A stretch of 64,000 nucleotides of DNA, from assembly GCF_004843725.1 (NCBI RefSeq), contig NZ_CP039451.1, forward strand, positions 308,501-372,500, written 5' to 3'. The position numbers and the translations under genes were made by a program. Under the pieces are notes generated by a model. It did no database searches. It saw only the letters and a program-made list of their open reading frames with translations, and was not told the origin of the DNA. Shown here piece after piece: positions 15,061 to 23,968 of this stretch; position 1 is the stretch's first letter, and every line of letters starts with the position of its first letter. This DNA is from Psychroserpens sp. NJDZ02 (lineage in GTDB: Bacteria > Bacteroidota > Bacteroidia > Flavobacteriales > Flavobacteriaceae).

Positions 15061-17418
15061 ATGAAACAAAACTTACAAACACCCAAAATCAAAGAAAGAT
15101 TATTAAAACTTTTTATTACCGGGATGTTGGTTTCTGCTACATTTATTTGTCAAGTAAAAGCGCAATCTAATTTAGTGCCCTCTGACTTATTAAATGCATG
15201 GAATTCTAACATATCAGATAATACCACGTATCCACATTGCGAACAATGGAAAATTACTTACCCAACAAGTGAAGAAGACAAAACGTTATGTGGAGAAGAT
15301 AACAACGAATTTTATTATGTAAATTCTACTAATGATGGTATCGTATTTTACGCTCCAGTCCGCTCTGACAATGGTACTACTCCTAATTCTAAAAACATAC
15401 GATCTGAATTAAGAGAAAGAGATATTGATGGCGAATCTGACAAATACTGGACAACAGAAGGTAGACATGTTATATATGTGAAACAAGCAATAACCCACTT
15501 ACCTATTAATGTAAACCAGTTAGTCGCAACACAAATTCATGGAAATAAATCTGAAGGAATTGATGACGCCTTAGTAGTAAGACTAGAAGACGATCATCTT
15601 TTTTTAAGTTTTAATGGTGGAGAACTAAGAAGTAATGTAACCATTACTAATAATTACGCATTAGGAACCTTACACGAAGTTATTTTTGAAGTTCTTGATG
15701 ATAAACATTACGTATATTATAGTGAAGATGGTAATTTAAAAGCAGCTTACCAAAGCGGAAATGCTTCTTCTTATTTAGTAAAAGATAATGGTAATGAAAT
15801 ATTAATGGATATTAATTATGATGATGCTTATTTTAAAGTTGGTAATTACACACAAAGTAATCCAACAAAAGAAGGAGACGATACAGATAACCCTGACAAC
15901 TATGGAGAAGTCGTTGTTTATGACCTGTATGTTGATCATGCAGATGCTGGTATTGTAACACCAATTTCTTGTAATGCAACAGCCCCTTCAGGACTATCCG
16001 TAACTAATGTTTCTACTACTCAAGCGACATTAAGTTGGAATTACAATACTACTATTGACCACTACAATGTAAGATATAAAGAGATTGGTTCTGCTACATG
16101 GATTAACGAGTCTTCAATAACTACAGGAAGTATTACTTTAAATAACCTTTCTACTGATACAGAATACGAATGGCAGATCAGAGCTAAATGTGCTGATGAC
16201 TCTGGATCTGACTACTCAGATGCTCAAGGCGCTAACTTTACAACCAATGTAACAAGTACAACTTGTAATGCAATAGCTCCTTCAGGATTAACTGTTACCG
16301 GTGTTTCAACAACTGAAACCACATTAAACTGGAATTTTGACACTGCTATTGACTACTACGACGTGAGATATAGAAAAGTTGGTAACACTAATTGGAGTTT
16401 TAAATATTCCATTACAGCAGGCAATGTTACGTTAACTAATTTGAATGAAGACACAGATTACGAATGGCAAATTATAGCTAAATGTACTGATGACTCTGGA
16501 TCTAATTATTCTGACGCTGAAGGACCTAGTTTTAAAACCACATCAAACTCATCTTCAATAAACTGCAGTGACACACCAACTGGTTTAAATATTAGTAACT
16601 TAACTAGTAATAGCGTTACTTTAAATTGGAACTATGTTTCAAGTGTAGATCATTATAATGTACGTTATAAAAAACTCGGAGACTCTGATTGGAGATATGT
16701 AAATAGCATCCAAACAGGAAGTGTAACACTAACAGATGTTAATACAAGTTCTACTTATGAATGGCAAATTAGAGCGAAATGTTCTGATGGGTCTGGATCT
16801 AATTATTCTGACGGTCAAGGTCCTGACTTTTTACCATCGTCTTCAAATGACATTTCTATAACACCATCATGTAGCGATACACCTACAGGATTATATATTA
16901 CTAATCTTACAAACAATAGCGTTACTGTTAATTGGGATTACTATTCTAGCGTAGACCATTATAATGTTCGTTACAAAAAAACAGGAGATTCTAACTGGAG
17001 ATACAAAAATAGCATCACTACAGGAAGTATAACACTAACAGATGTCAACACAAGTTCTAGTTACGAATGGCAAATTAGAGCGAAATGTACTGATGGAAGT
17101 GGCTCAGATTATACGGACGGGCAAGGTCCTAATTTTTTACCAACAGCATCAAATAAAAGTGCTCAACCATCTATTAACACCTATACTAACTCATCTAAAA
17201 CTAACTTAATAATTAAAATAGATGACCAAACCAACACTAAAGAAAAACAATCTGTAAAGATATTTAATATTTATGGCAGATTAGTATATGAAAAATCAAA
17301 GATAAGTTCTAATAAAGAAATTGTATTAGATAATAATATTGAAGATGGAATATATGTAATTATGCTATTTAATGAAAATGGAGAAATTATAGAATCTAAA
17401 AAAATCATAAAAAATTAA
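15061..17418 (+). CDS. Secreted alginate lyase (PL7) with four FN3 domains and a T9SS tail
   Basis: After an N-terminal signal peptide (about residues 15-35) comes a polysaccharide lyase family 7 domain, roughly 37-295. It shows the three PL7 signatures: RSELRE (114-119), QIH (158-160) and YFKVGNYTQ (257-265), which together form the active-site cleft for beta-elimination of alginate. Four fibronectin type III-like repeats follow at about 302-395, 401-492, 501-595 and 604-697; each ends in YEWQIxAKC-x-DxSGSxY. The last 80 residues (VKIFNIYGRLVYE to the basic end) are a type A T9SS sorting domain, so the enzyme is exported and surface-bound or released. No other alginate-use genes are adjacent. 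The gene lies between an epimerase remnant and the intact epimerase. Confidence 0.92.
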   Translation: MKQNLQTPKIKERLLKLFITGMLVSATFICQVKAQSNLVPSDLLNAWNSNISDNTTYPHCEQWKITYPTSEEDKTLCGEDNNEFYYVNSTNDGIVFYAPVRSDNGTTPNSKNIRSELRERDIDGESDKYWTTEGRHVIYVKQAITHLPINVNQLVATQIHGNKSEGIDDALVVRLEDDHLFLSFNGGELRSNVTITNNYALGTLHEVIFEVLDDKHYVYYSEDGNLKAAYQSGNASSYLVKDNGNEILMDINYDDAYFKVGNYTQSNPTKEGDDTDNPDNYGEVVVYDLYVDHADAGIVTPISCNATAPSGLSVTNVSTTQATLSWNYNTTIDHYNVRYKEIGSATWINESSITTGSITLNNLSTDTEYEWQIRAKCADDSGSDYSDAQGANFTTNVTSTTCNAIAPSGLTVTGVSTTETTLNWNFDTAIDYYDVRYRKVGNTNWSFKYSITAGNVTLTNLNEDTDYEWQIIAKCTDDSGSNYSDAEGPSFKTTSNSSSINCSDTPTGLNISNLTSNSVTLNWNYVSSVDHYNVRYKKLGDSDWRYVNSIQTGSVTLTDVNTSSTYEWQIRAKCSDGSGSNYSDGQGPDFLPSSSNDISITPSCSDTPTGLYITNLTNNSVTVNWDYYSSVDHYNVRYKKTGDSNWRYKNSITTGSITLTDVNTSSSYEWQIRAKCTDGSGSDYTDGQGPNFLPTASNKSAQPSINTYTNSSKTNLIIKIDDQTNTKEKQSVKIFNIYGRLVYEKSKISSNKEIVLDNNIEDGIYVIMLFNENGEIIESKKIIKN

Positions 17419-17460
17419 GACGTCAAAAATCTTAATATAACAATAGAATACTTTATCAAA

Positions 17461-17499
17461 AAGGTAGATATGTTTTTATAAATATATCTACCTTTTTTA
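17461..17499 (+). terminator. Rho-independent terminator of the alginate lyase gene
   Basis: AAGGTAGATAT and ATATCTACCTT pair perfectly around a 12-base AT loop and are followed by six T. It lies about 40 bp past the lyase stop codon. Confidence 0.85.
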
Positions 17500-17634
17500 A
17501 TTATAATTTCAAAAAGAAATGTTAACCAATTTTTAATATGACCAGGTTAGGACAAACAACTAAATTTTAAAATTATATTAAACTAGAATTCTGAAAAAAG
17601 CCATTTTTAAACAGTTAATTATTACACATAGCGT

Positions 17635-18576
17635 TTACAAAAAATTAGCTTTATACCATTCTACTTGAGCCTTAACACCTTCTAATAAAGTCGTTTGAGG
17701 CTTATAATCTAATAATTTTCTAGCTTTATCAATATTAGCTTTAGTACGTAATTGATCTCCTACTCTAGCTTTAACGTGGTCTATTTTTATAGATTGTCCA
17801 ATCACTTTTTCTACAGCCTCAATCCCCTCTTGTGTCGTGTGTTCTACTTCTGTACCCAAATTAATAATTTCACCATCTACTTTAACTTCATTACCAATCA
17901 CACTAACAATACCATCTACGATATCTCCAACATAGGTAAAACTACGCAAATGTGTTGCACTTCCATCATATAACGGGAACGCGTCCCCATTAAATGCATT
18001 GGCAATTAATTTGGTATACATTTTCTCTGGACGTTCTCTTGGCCCAATCACAGAATACAAACGCAATGAGCAGCTTTTAAATAACTTCTCTCTGCTTTTC
18101 TGTAATACTAATTGCTCAGCTGTTAATTTAGTGACGCCATAATGCGATGCTGGTTCTGGTGCTTTAGTTTCTGGAAAAGTGGCTTCCAAACCATAAATTG
18201 AAGAGGTCCCTATATTTACAAACAACTTTAAATCTTGACACTCTAAAGCGTAATCAATTAAGTTTTTGGTCGCAATAATGTTATTAGTAAAATAATCTTC
18301 AAATGTTGAGCTTGCCGAAATACCTGGTTGTGCTGCAAAATGAAAAATATAGTTAATATCTTTCGGTAAAACTTCGGTTAAATTATCATCTCTTAAATCG
18401 GTCTTAATAATTCTAATTCCTTTTTCTAAAAGTGCTTTTTCGTTTAAAGTTTTCAGCTTTAAGCTGTAATAATCATTAAAATTATCTAAACCAATAACGT
18501 CATGACCTAAATCGTGTAAACGTTCGCATGTGTGAGAGCCTATAAAACCTGCTGCTCCAGTTACTAAAATCTTCAT
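17635..18576 (-). CDS. NAD-dependent sugar-nucleotide epimerase/dehydratase
   Basis: This extended short-chain dehydrogenase/reductase has an N-terminal Rossmann motif, GAAGFIGSH, and the catalytic YGVTK (YxxxK) in the middle. It most resembles UDP-glucuronate 4-epimerase-type enzymes (GLDNFNDYY after the first strands, and FAAQPGISAS). I start at MKILVTGAAG (18576), since the seven codons upstream (YYTNAL) precede the canonical start of the fold. It is transcribed divergently from the ArnC-like/LAB_N/ArnT-like operon and may feed a sugar nucleotide into the same envelope pathway. A broken 3' copy lies 3 kb away. Confidence 0.88.
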   Translation of the reverse strand: MKILVTGAAGFIGSHTCERLHDLGHDVIGLDNFNDYYSLKLKTLNEKALLEKGIRIIKTDLRDDNLTEVLPKDINYIFHFAAQPGISASSTFEDYFTNNIIATKNLIDYALECQDLKLFVNIGTSSIYGLEATFPETKAPEPASHYGVTKLTAEQLVLQKSREKLFKSCSLRLYSVIGPRERPEKMYTKLIANAFNGDAFPLYDGSATHLRSFTYVGDIVDGIVSVIGNEVKVDGEIINLGTEVEHTTQEGIEAVEKVIGQSIKIDHVKARVGDQLRTKANIDKARKLLDYKPQTTLLEGVKAQVEWYKANFL

Positions 18577-18644
18577 AAGTGCATTTGTATAATACAAAGA
18601 AACATATTTTTTTTCGATACCGATTTCAATTCTTTAAAAAACAA

Positions 18645-18652
18645 TACATTTG
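18645..18652 (+). promoter_or_regulatory. TAnnTTTG -7 box of the glycosyltransferase operon
   Basis: TACATTTG lies 18 bp before the ATG at 18671 and fits the Bacteroidota -7 consensus. The matching -33 TTG is not obvious, so it is a candidate only. Confidence 0.35.
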
Positions 18653-18670
18653 TAGCACTAAAAAAGGTTT

Positions 18671-19384
18671 ATGAATTACCAGTTTACCATCATTGTTCCT
18701 GTATATAACGAGGAAGATAATTTACTTAGAGTTGAAAAGGAGTTATTAGCTTACACGCAAATAGCAACCAAAACAACTAAAATATTATTTGTTAATGATG
18801 GCTCAAAAGATAAAAGTCAAGCATTAATTGAAACTATTTGTAGCCGACACGATGCTTTCGACTATATATTATTTAAAGACAATCGTGGTTTAAGTGCTGC
18901 TATTAAAGCAGGCTTTGATTATACTGACACAGAATTGGTTGGTTATATAGACTCTGACTTACAAACTGCTCCGGAAGATTTTAATTTATTACTCGAACAT
19001 ATCGGAGCATTCGATTTAGTTACTGGTGTCCGTTCTAACCGTAAGGATAGTTTTGTAAAAAACATGTCGTCTAAAATTGCAAATGGTATTAGACGTGCTT
19101 TTACAAAAGATGGGATGGACGACACAGGTTGTCCTTTAAAAGTAATCAAAACGGATTATGCTAAACGTATCCCAATGTTTAAAGGGTTACACCGTTTTTT
19201 ACCTGCCATGATTATGTTACAAAATGGTAAGACTAAACAAATTACAGTTCAGCATTTTCCGAGAGTTGCAGGAGAAGCTAAATTTGGCGTTTGGAATAGA
19301 CTTTTAGGCCCGTTAATGGATTGTTTTGCGTATTTATGGATGAAAAAAAAATATATTAACTACGAAGTAGCCAAGAAAAAATAA
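18671..19384 (+). CDS. Family 2 glycosyltransferase, ArnC/DPM1-like
   Basis: A GT-A fold domain begins IIVPVYNEEDNL, continues with FVNDGSKDKSQ and has the metal-binding YIDSDLQTAPEDF motif. No C-terminal membrane helices are present, unlike ArnC or GtrB. At 237 residues it is like DPM1-type enzymes that load a sugar onto a polyprenyl phosphate at the cytosolic face. The stop codon overlaps the next ATG by one base, and the next two genes encode a membrane protein and an ArnT-like transferase. Together they suggest a three-step path: load the sugar on lipid, flip it, and transfer it to an envelope glycolipid. Confidence 0.9.
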   Translation: MNYQFTIIVPVYNEEDNLLRVEKELLAYTQIATKTTKILFVNDGSKDKSQALIETICSRHDAFDYILFKDNRGLSAAIKAGFDYTDTELVGYIDSDLQTAPEDFNLLLEHIGAFDLVTGVRSNRKDSFVKNMSSKIANGIRRAFTKDGMDDTGCPLKVIKTDYAKRIPMFKGLHRFLPAMIMLQNGKTKQITVQHFPRVAGEAKFGVWNRLLGPLMDCFAYLWMKKKYINYEVAKKK

Positions 19385-20007
19385 TGAGTAACTGGATTAT
19401 ACTTAGTATTGGTTTTTTAGCGCAGACTTTATTTTCTTCTCGTTTAATTATCCAATGGATTACTAGCGAGAAGCAAAAACGTGTCATCACTCCAACCTTA
19501 TTTTGGACGCTAAGTTTAATTGCCTCATTCCTCTTATTTATTTATGGGTATTTGCGTGATGATTTTGCCATCATGCTAGGTCAAGGTCTTACATACTATA
19601 TTTATATAAGAAATTTACAACTGCAAAACCAATGGAAAACATTTCCTGTTAGTATCCGATGGATTTTAATATTTATGCCTCTTTTTGTAACGGTATTCTA
19701 TTTTAATAATAATGCTATTGATACAGTCAAGTTATTTAAAAACGAAGCCATTCCTTTATGGCTATTAGTACTTGGCATTGTATCTCAGACTGTATTTACG
19801 CTTCGTTTTGTATACCAATGGCTCTATTCTGAAAAACATAAAGAATCCTCTTTACCGCTTGGCTTTTGGGCTTTAAGTCTAATAGGATCGTTACTAATTT
19901 TAACTTATGCTATTTTGAGAGTAGATTATGTATTATTGGTAGGGCATTCTCTAGGAGCTATTATCTATTTTAGAAATCTGCTAATCTTAAAAAAACAAAA
20001 TGCTTAA
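19384..20007 (+). CDS. Membrane protein with two LAB_N (lipid A biosynthesis N-terminal) domains
   Basis: The protein repeats itself: FLAQTLFSSRLIIQWITSEK...LFWTLSLIASF in the first half is echoed by IVSQTVFTLRFVYQWLYSEK...GFWALSLIGSL in the second. Each half has the LAB_N pattern of helices with the RxxxQW and SExK signature. About six membrane helices result. The family is found fused to, or beside, lipid A and glycosyltransferase enzymes, and a flippase-like role has been suggested. The one-base overlap with the upstream gene and an eight-base overlap with the downstream gene indicate a tightly coupled operon. Confidence 0.85.
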   Translation: MSNWIILSIGFLAQTLFSSRLIIQWITSEKQKRVITPTLFWTLSLIASFLLFIYGYLRDDFAIMLGQGLTYYIYIRNLQLQNQWKTFPVSIRWILIFMPLFVTVFYFNNNAIDTVKLFKNEAIPLWLLVLGIVSQTVFTLRFVYQWLYSEKHKESSLPLGFWALSLIGSLLILTYAILRVDYVLLVGHSLGAIIYFRNLLILKKQNA

Positions 20008-21634
20008 CGTCTTTAAAAATTATCCGCTTAGTAGTATTTGTTTGCTTATTGCAATCGTGTTATTACCCAACTTAGAGACTATACAAGTGACTATTATGGA
20101 AGCACGTAATTTTATTACTGCAAGAGAAATGATACAGGATAACCACTGGCTATTAACGACTATGAATGGTGAAGCACGTTACGAAAAACCACCATTACCA
20201 ACATGGTTAACTGCTATATCTGCATTGCTATTTGGTGTAAAAAGTGTTTTTGGGATGCGCTTACCCGCTATAATTATGATTATGGTATTGGCTTGTTACA
20301 GTTATAAATTATCTAAGACCATATTAAAAAGTAGCGCTCACAGTATAATTAACACCTTGGTTTTAATCACTTCTTTTTATGTTATAGGAATTACAATTGA
20401 AGCACCTTGGGATATTTTTACACATGGATTTATGATGGTTGCCATATACCACTTATTTACTTTTTTAAATTCTGAACACACGCACTGGAAACCAGCTGTA
20501 TTTACTGCCTTTTTTATTGGCTGCTCTATATTAAGCAAAGGTCCTGTTAGTTTTTATGCGCTATTATTACCCTTTTTATTAGCTTATGGTTTTAGCTTTA
20601 AGTATAAAAAAATCAAACCAAAAGTTTTACCAATACTAACCATATTAGTATTAGCCATTGCTATTGGTGGTTGGTGGTACTTTTATGTAAGACTTGAAGA
20701 TCCAGAAACTTTTGCTGCTATAACAAGTAAAGAAACAGGGAATTGGACGAGTTATAATGTTAGACCTTTTTATTATTACTGGAGCTTTTTTACACAAAGT
20801 GGCTTATGGACGATACCTGCTTTTATAAGTTTACTCTATCCTTATTTAAAGACAAGAGTTATAAATCTACAAGCCTATAAATTTACACTACTATGGACTA
20901 TTTTTGCGGTGGTACTATTATCTCTAATTCCTGAGAAAAAGTCACGTTACTTAATGCCAGTTTTAATTCCGTTAGCTTTAAATATTGGGTTTTATATTGA
21001 ATATTTAATCAGAACATTTAAAACCCTAACCGATAAACGTGAAACTATTCCTGTATATTTCAACTTTGGACTTATTGCTTTAATAGGTATTATTGCACCT
21101 TTTGTACTATTCTTTCAGTTTAAAACACAATTAAGTACTAACCTATTTCCATTTTTACTATTTGCTTTAATTGTTTTTGTTTTAGGACTAGCTATACTTT
21201 GGCAATTACTAAAAAAAGAGATGACAAAAGTATTTTTATTAACCACCACTTTTTTCGGAGCTATCTTCTTATTCGGTTTACCATTAGCCAAAACTTTTAC
21301 TAGCACTAATTTTAAACCAATTTCGGGGCTTTTAGACGAGAATACAAAATCTAATATTAGACTGTATAATATCAATCATATTTCACCTGAAGCAATTTGG
21401 CAATATGGCGAAAAAATTCCGCGCATTACTAAAAAAGATAATGTGTTTGGCTTTCCCACGGATTCTGAATTTGTTGTACTAGCTAATGATATTAGTCAAA
21501 AAGATCAAGACAATATAAGTAAAACCTACATTATTGAACAACTTGGAACTTACGATCTAAATGAAAGTGAACCGAACAGTAAACAATATAAAGACAGGTT
21601 AATTAGTAAGTATTATTACTTCAAAAAAAAGTAA
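20000..21634 (+). CDS. ArnT-like family 39 glycosyltransferase
   Basis: This integral membrane transferase of 544 residues has an N-terminal helix, then a periplasmic loop carrying EARNFITAREMIQD and GEARYEKPPLPTW, the family's catalytic-type segment, followed by about ten more membrane helices (to about residue 430) and a small soluble C-terminal domain. The family moves sugars such as 4-amino-4-deoxyarabinose from undecaprenyl phosphate to lipid A or to proteins. The ArnC-like and LAB_N genes upstream supply the matching steps. No aminoarabinose-making genes are present, so the sugar remains unknown. Confidence 0.88.
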   Translation: MLNVFKNYPLSSICLLIAIVLLPNLETIQVTIMEARNFITAREMIQDNHWLLTTMNGEARYEKPPLPTWLTAISALLFGVKSVFGMRLPAIIMIMVLACYSYKLSKTILKSSAHSIINTLVLITSFYVIGITIEAPWDIFTHGFMMVAIYHLFTFLNSEHTHWKPAVFTAFFIGCSILSKGPVSFYALLLPFLLAYGFSFKYKKIKPKVLPILTILVLAIAIGGWWYFYVRLEDPETFAAITSKETGNWTSYNVRPFYYYWSFFTQSGLWTIPAFISLLYPYLKTRVINLQAYKFTLLWTIFAVVLLSLIPEKKSRYLMPVLIPLALNIGFYIEYLIRTFKTLTDKRETIPVYFNFGLIALIGIIAPFVLFFQFKTQLSTNLFPFLLFALIVFVLGLAILWQLLKKEMTKVFLLTTTFFGAIFLFGLPLAKTFTSTNFKPISGLLDENTKSNIRLYNINHISPEAIWQYGEKIPRITKKDNVFGFPTDSEFVVLANDISQKDQDNISKTYIIEQLGTYDLNESEPNSKQYKDRLISKYYYFKKK

Positions 21635-21635
21635 T

Positions 21636-22211
21636 TTACTTGACCTCAAATCTTGATTGCAAGTACTTATCAAGCTTATAAAATAGTAATCCTGATAGTC
21701 CACCAAATAACATTCCGCTAAGCACATCTAATGGGTAGTGTACACCAATATAAATTCTACTATACGCCATAGCTATAGACCAAACAATTAATACATAAAT
21801 TAGATACTTGTATTTGTAACGTAACATTAAACCTGAAAAGATAGCAACCGCCATACTGTTACTGGCGTGTCCAGAAAAGTAACCATATTTACCACCACAC
21901 CAAGACTTAATTAAACGCATAGACTGTACTATATCATCCTCATGACAGGGTCTAGGGCGCTTTACCAAGAAATTTTTGAATAGGTTTGTAATTTGATCTG
22001 TAAATAAAATCATTAAAGCTATTACCACCAATGTTAATACAAACATTTTTGTATTAGACCGTTTGTACATCAAATACGCCAAAATTCCATAAAACGGAAT
22101 CCAGTGTACTTTATCCGTATAAAACATCCAGAAACTATCCCAAGTGGTCGTTCCTAATCCATTTAAGAATAAAAAAAGGTCTTTATCGTATTGTACTAAT
22201 TGGTCTAACAT
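21636..22211 (-). CDS. PAP2-type membrane phosphatase
   Basis: The three phosphatidic acid phosphatase motifs are present: KNFLVKRPRPC (KxxxxxxRP), SGHASNSMA (PSGH-type), and SRIYIGVHYPLDV (SRxxxxxHxxxD). Five or six membrane helices and a length of 191 residues fit the undecaprenyl-pyrophosphate/lipid phosphate phosphatase group. It converges with the ArnT-like gene across one base and leads into a short cluster with the two genes upstream on its strand. Recycling of polyprenyl carrier lipid for the neighbouring glycosyltransferases is a reasonable inference. Confidence 0.9.
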   Translation of the reverse strand: MLDQLVQYDKDLFLFLNGLGTTTWDSFWMFYTDKVHWIPFYGILAYLMYKRSNTKMFVLTLVVIALMILFTDQITNLFKNFLVKRPRPCHEDDIVQSMRLIKSWCGGKYGYFSGHASNSMAVAIFSGLMLRYKYKYLIYVLIVWSIAMAYSRIYIGVHYPLDVLSGMLFGGLSGLLFYKLDKYLQSRFEVK

Positions 22212-22215
22212 ATAA

Positions 22216-22443
22216 TTATTGGTCGTATCGTGCTACTTCTCTATCATAAAAAGCGGAAGCTTCTTCGATTAGATTTTCGGTTTCCATTTCTAATTCCTTT
22301 TCATCGTGTTGGTCAAAATCTTCAAACCACTCCACTTCATCATCTTCTAGATTGATTATAAATCTAGGGAATTCTGTATGAATTACAAAGATAGCGTTTG
22401 GTAAATCGGTATTGTCTCCTAATATAAATTTTGGTAGTTCCAT
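22216..22443 (-). CDS. Small acidic conserved hypothetical protein
   Basis: This 75-residue, strongly acidic, soluble protein begins FILGDNTDLPNAIFVIHTEFPRFIINLEDDEVEW and ends in a helical EEASAFYDREVARY stretch. Small proteins of this type are common in Flavobacteriaceae beside transport or lipid genes, without known function. It lies 7 bp after the MATE gene and 4 bp before the PAP2 gene, so all three probably form one transcript. Confidence 0.7.
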   Translation of the reverse strand: MELPKFILGDNTDLPNAIFVIHTEFPRFIINLEDDEVEWFEDFDQHDEKELEMETENLIEEASAFYDREVARYDQ

Positions 22444-22450
22444 GTTGTAT

Positions 22451-23848
22451 TTAGCTTTTAGCTGTTAAATATTTAGCCGAGTTCAAAATTAACCTTTTAG
22501 TTAGATAATTAAAACGTATAAACAATAAAATAGCTGCCGAGGTCAAACCTGCTATTAAACCTAACCAAATTCCAAAACTACCATACAGCTCTGCTTTACC
22601 AAAATACCAGCTTATTGGAAAACCAATTAACCAATATGATATAAATGTTATCACCGTCGGAATGGTTACATCTTGAAGTCCTCTTAAAGCCCCCAGTGCA
22701 ACAACTTGCAGACTATCACTAATCTGAAATACGGCTGCCGCAATTAATAATTGTGATGCAATGGTAACCACTTCCATATTATCTTTAAAGTTTACTACAT
22801 CATCAAAATCGACATATAATCGTGGTAAAAACTGATTAAATATTAAAAATAAAGAGGCGAAAAGAACCGCAAAAATAAAGCCCATCAAAAATAAGGATAC
22901 TGCAATACGACGTAACTCTAAATATTGATGTAATCCTTTTTGATTACCAACCCTAATCATTGACGCGACACTTAACCCCGTAGCAACCATAAAGGTCATT
23001 GAACTTAAATTTAAAGCTACTTGATTAGCTGCCTGAGGGTTTTTACCTAATAAACCACTTAACCAAATGGCAGCGGTAAAAATAGCGACTTCAAAAAACA
23101 TTTGCATAGCACTTGGCGTCCCTAAATTAATTATCTTTTTTAGCATTACATTTTCTAAAACAAAAAATTTGATATTAGTAACATAAGCTTTTGATTTTTC
23201 TCGTCCTTTTAATAACCACCATAAATAAAACACCATTATAATTCGTGAGACCAAAGTCCCATATGCTGCTCCAACAATTCCTAATTCTGGAAACCCAAAT
23301 TTCCCAAAAATCAACAAATAATTTAATAAGACGTTAATCAAATTGGCTAATATGGTAGCGTACATTGGATATTTAGTTAAAGATAAACCATCACTAAACT
23401 GCTTAAATCCTTGAAATATAATTAATGGTATTAATGAAATAGCGACCAAATCTAAATACGGAATAGCCAGCTCTACAACCTCCATAGGTTGCTTCATTAA
23501 ATACATTAAGGGTTTTGCTAATAAAAGGAGTAAAAACAATAAAACACCTAAAACTGTACACAAAAATAAACCGTGTTTAAAAGCTGATTTTCCTTTTTCA
23601 AAATCGTTAGCACTATCTGCTTCTGCCACTAAGGGGGTAATTGCGGTACTAAATCCAATACCTATTGACATGGCAATAAACATAAAACTATTACCTAGCG
23701 ATACTGCTGCTAACTCTGCAGTCCCCATTTGTCCTACCATAATGTTATCTACAAAACTGACAAAGGTATGTCCCAACATACCTAACATTACTGGCGCAGC
23801 AAGCTGCCAATTATACTTAAATTCTTTAGTGTAGTTACTTAAAACCAT
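22451..23848 (-). CDS. MATE family efflux transporter
   Basis: The protein of 465 residues has twelve membrane helices in two similar halves. The first half opens with AAPVMLGMLGHTFVSFVDNIMVGQMGTAELAAVSLGN, the standard MATE signature; the second opens with GTPSAMQMFFEVAIF. MATE proteins export cationic drugs or metabolites in exchange for Na+ or H+. It heads a three-gene minus-strand unit. A TACTTTTG box on the minus strand about 87 bp upstream (23935-23942) is a candidate promoter element. Confidence 0.93.
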   Translation of the reverse strand: MVLSNYTKEFKYNWQLAAPVMLGMLGHTFVSFVDNIMVGQMGTAELAAVSLGNSFMFIAMSIGIGFSTAITPLVAEADSANDFEKGKSAFKHGLFLCTVLGVLLFLLLLLAKPLMYLMKQPMEVVELAIPYLDLVAISLIPLIIFQGFKQFSDGLSLTKYPMYATILANLINVLLNYLLIFGKFGFPELGIVGAAYGTLVSRIIMVFYLWWLLKGREKSKAYVTNIKFFVLENVMLKKIINLGTPSAMQMFFEVAIFTAAIWLSGLLGKNPQAANQVALNLSSMTFMVATGLSVASMIRVGNQKGLHQYLELRRIAVSLFLMGFIFAVLFASLFLIFNQFLPRLYVDFDDVVNFKDNMEVVTIASQLLIAAAVFQISDSLQVVALGALRGLQDVTIPTVITFISYWLIGFPISWYFGKAELYGSFGIWLGLIAGLTSAAILLFIRFNYLTKRLILNSAKYLTAKS

Positions 23849-23968
23849 TTACGCGTTGTGTTACATTAATAGCATTATATCCTTAGGTTTAAACTTTAAA
23901 ATAAACAGTGTTTTACAAGATATAATTGATGGCGCAAAAGTAGTGTTTTTAGTTTTAGTTTGAAGTAC

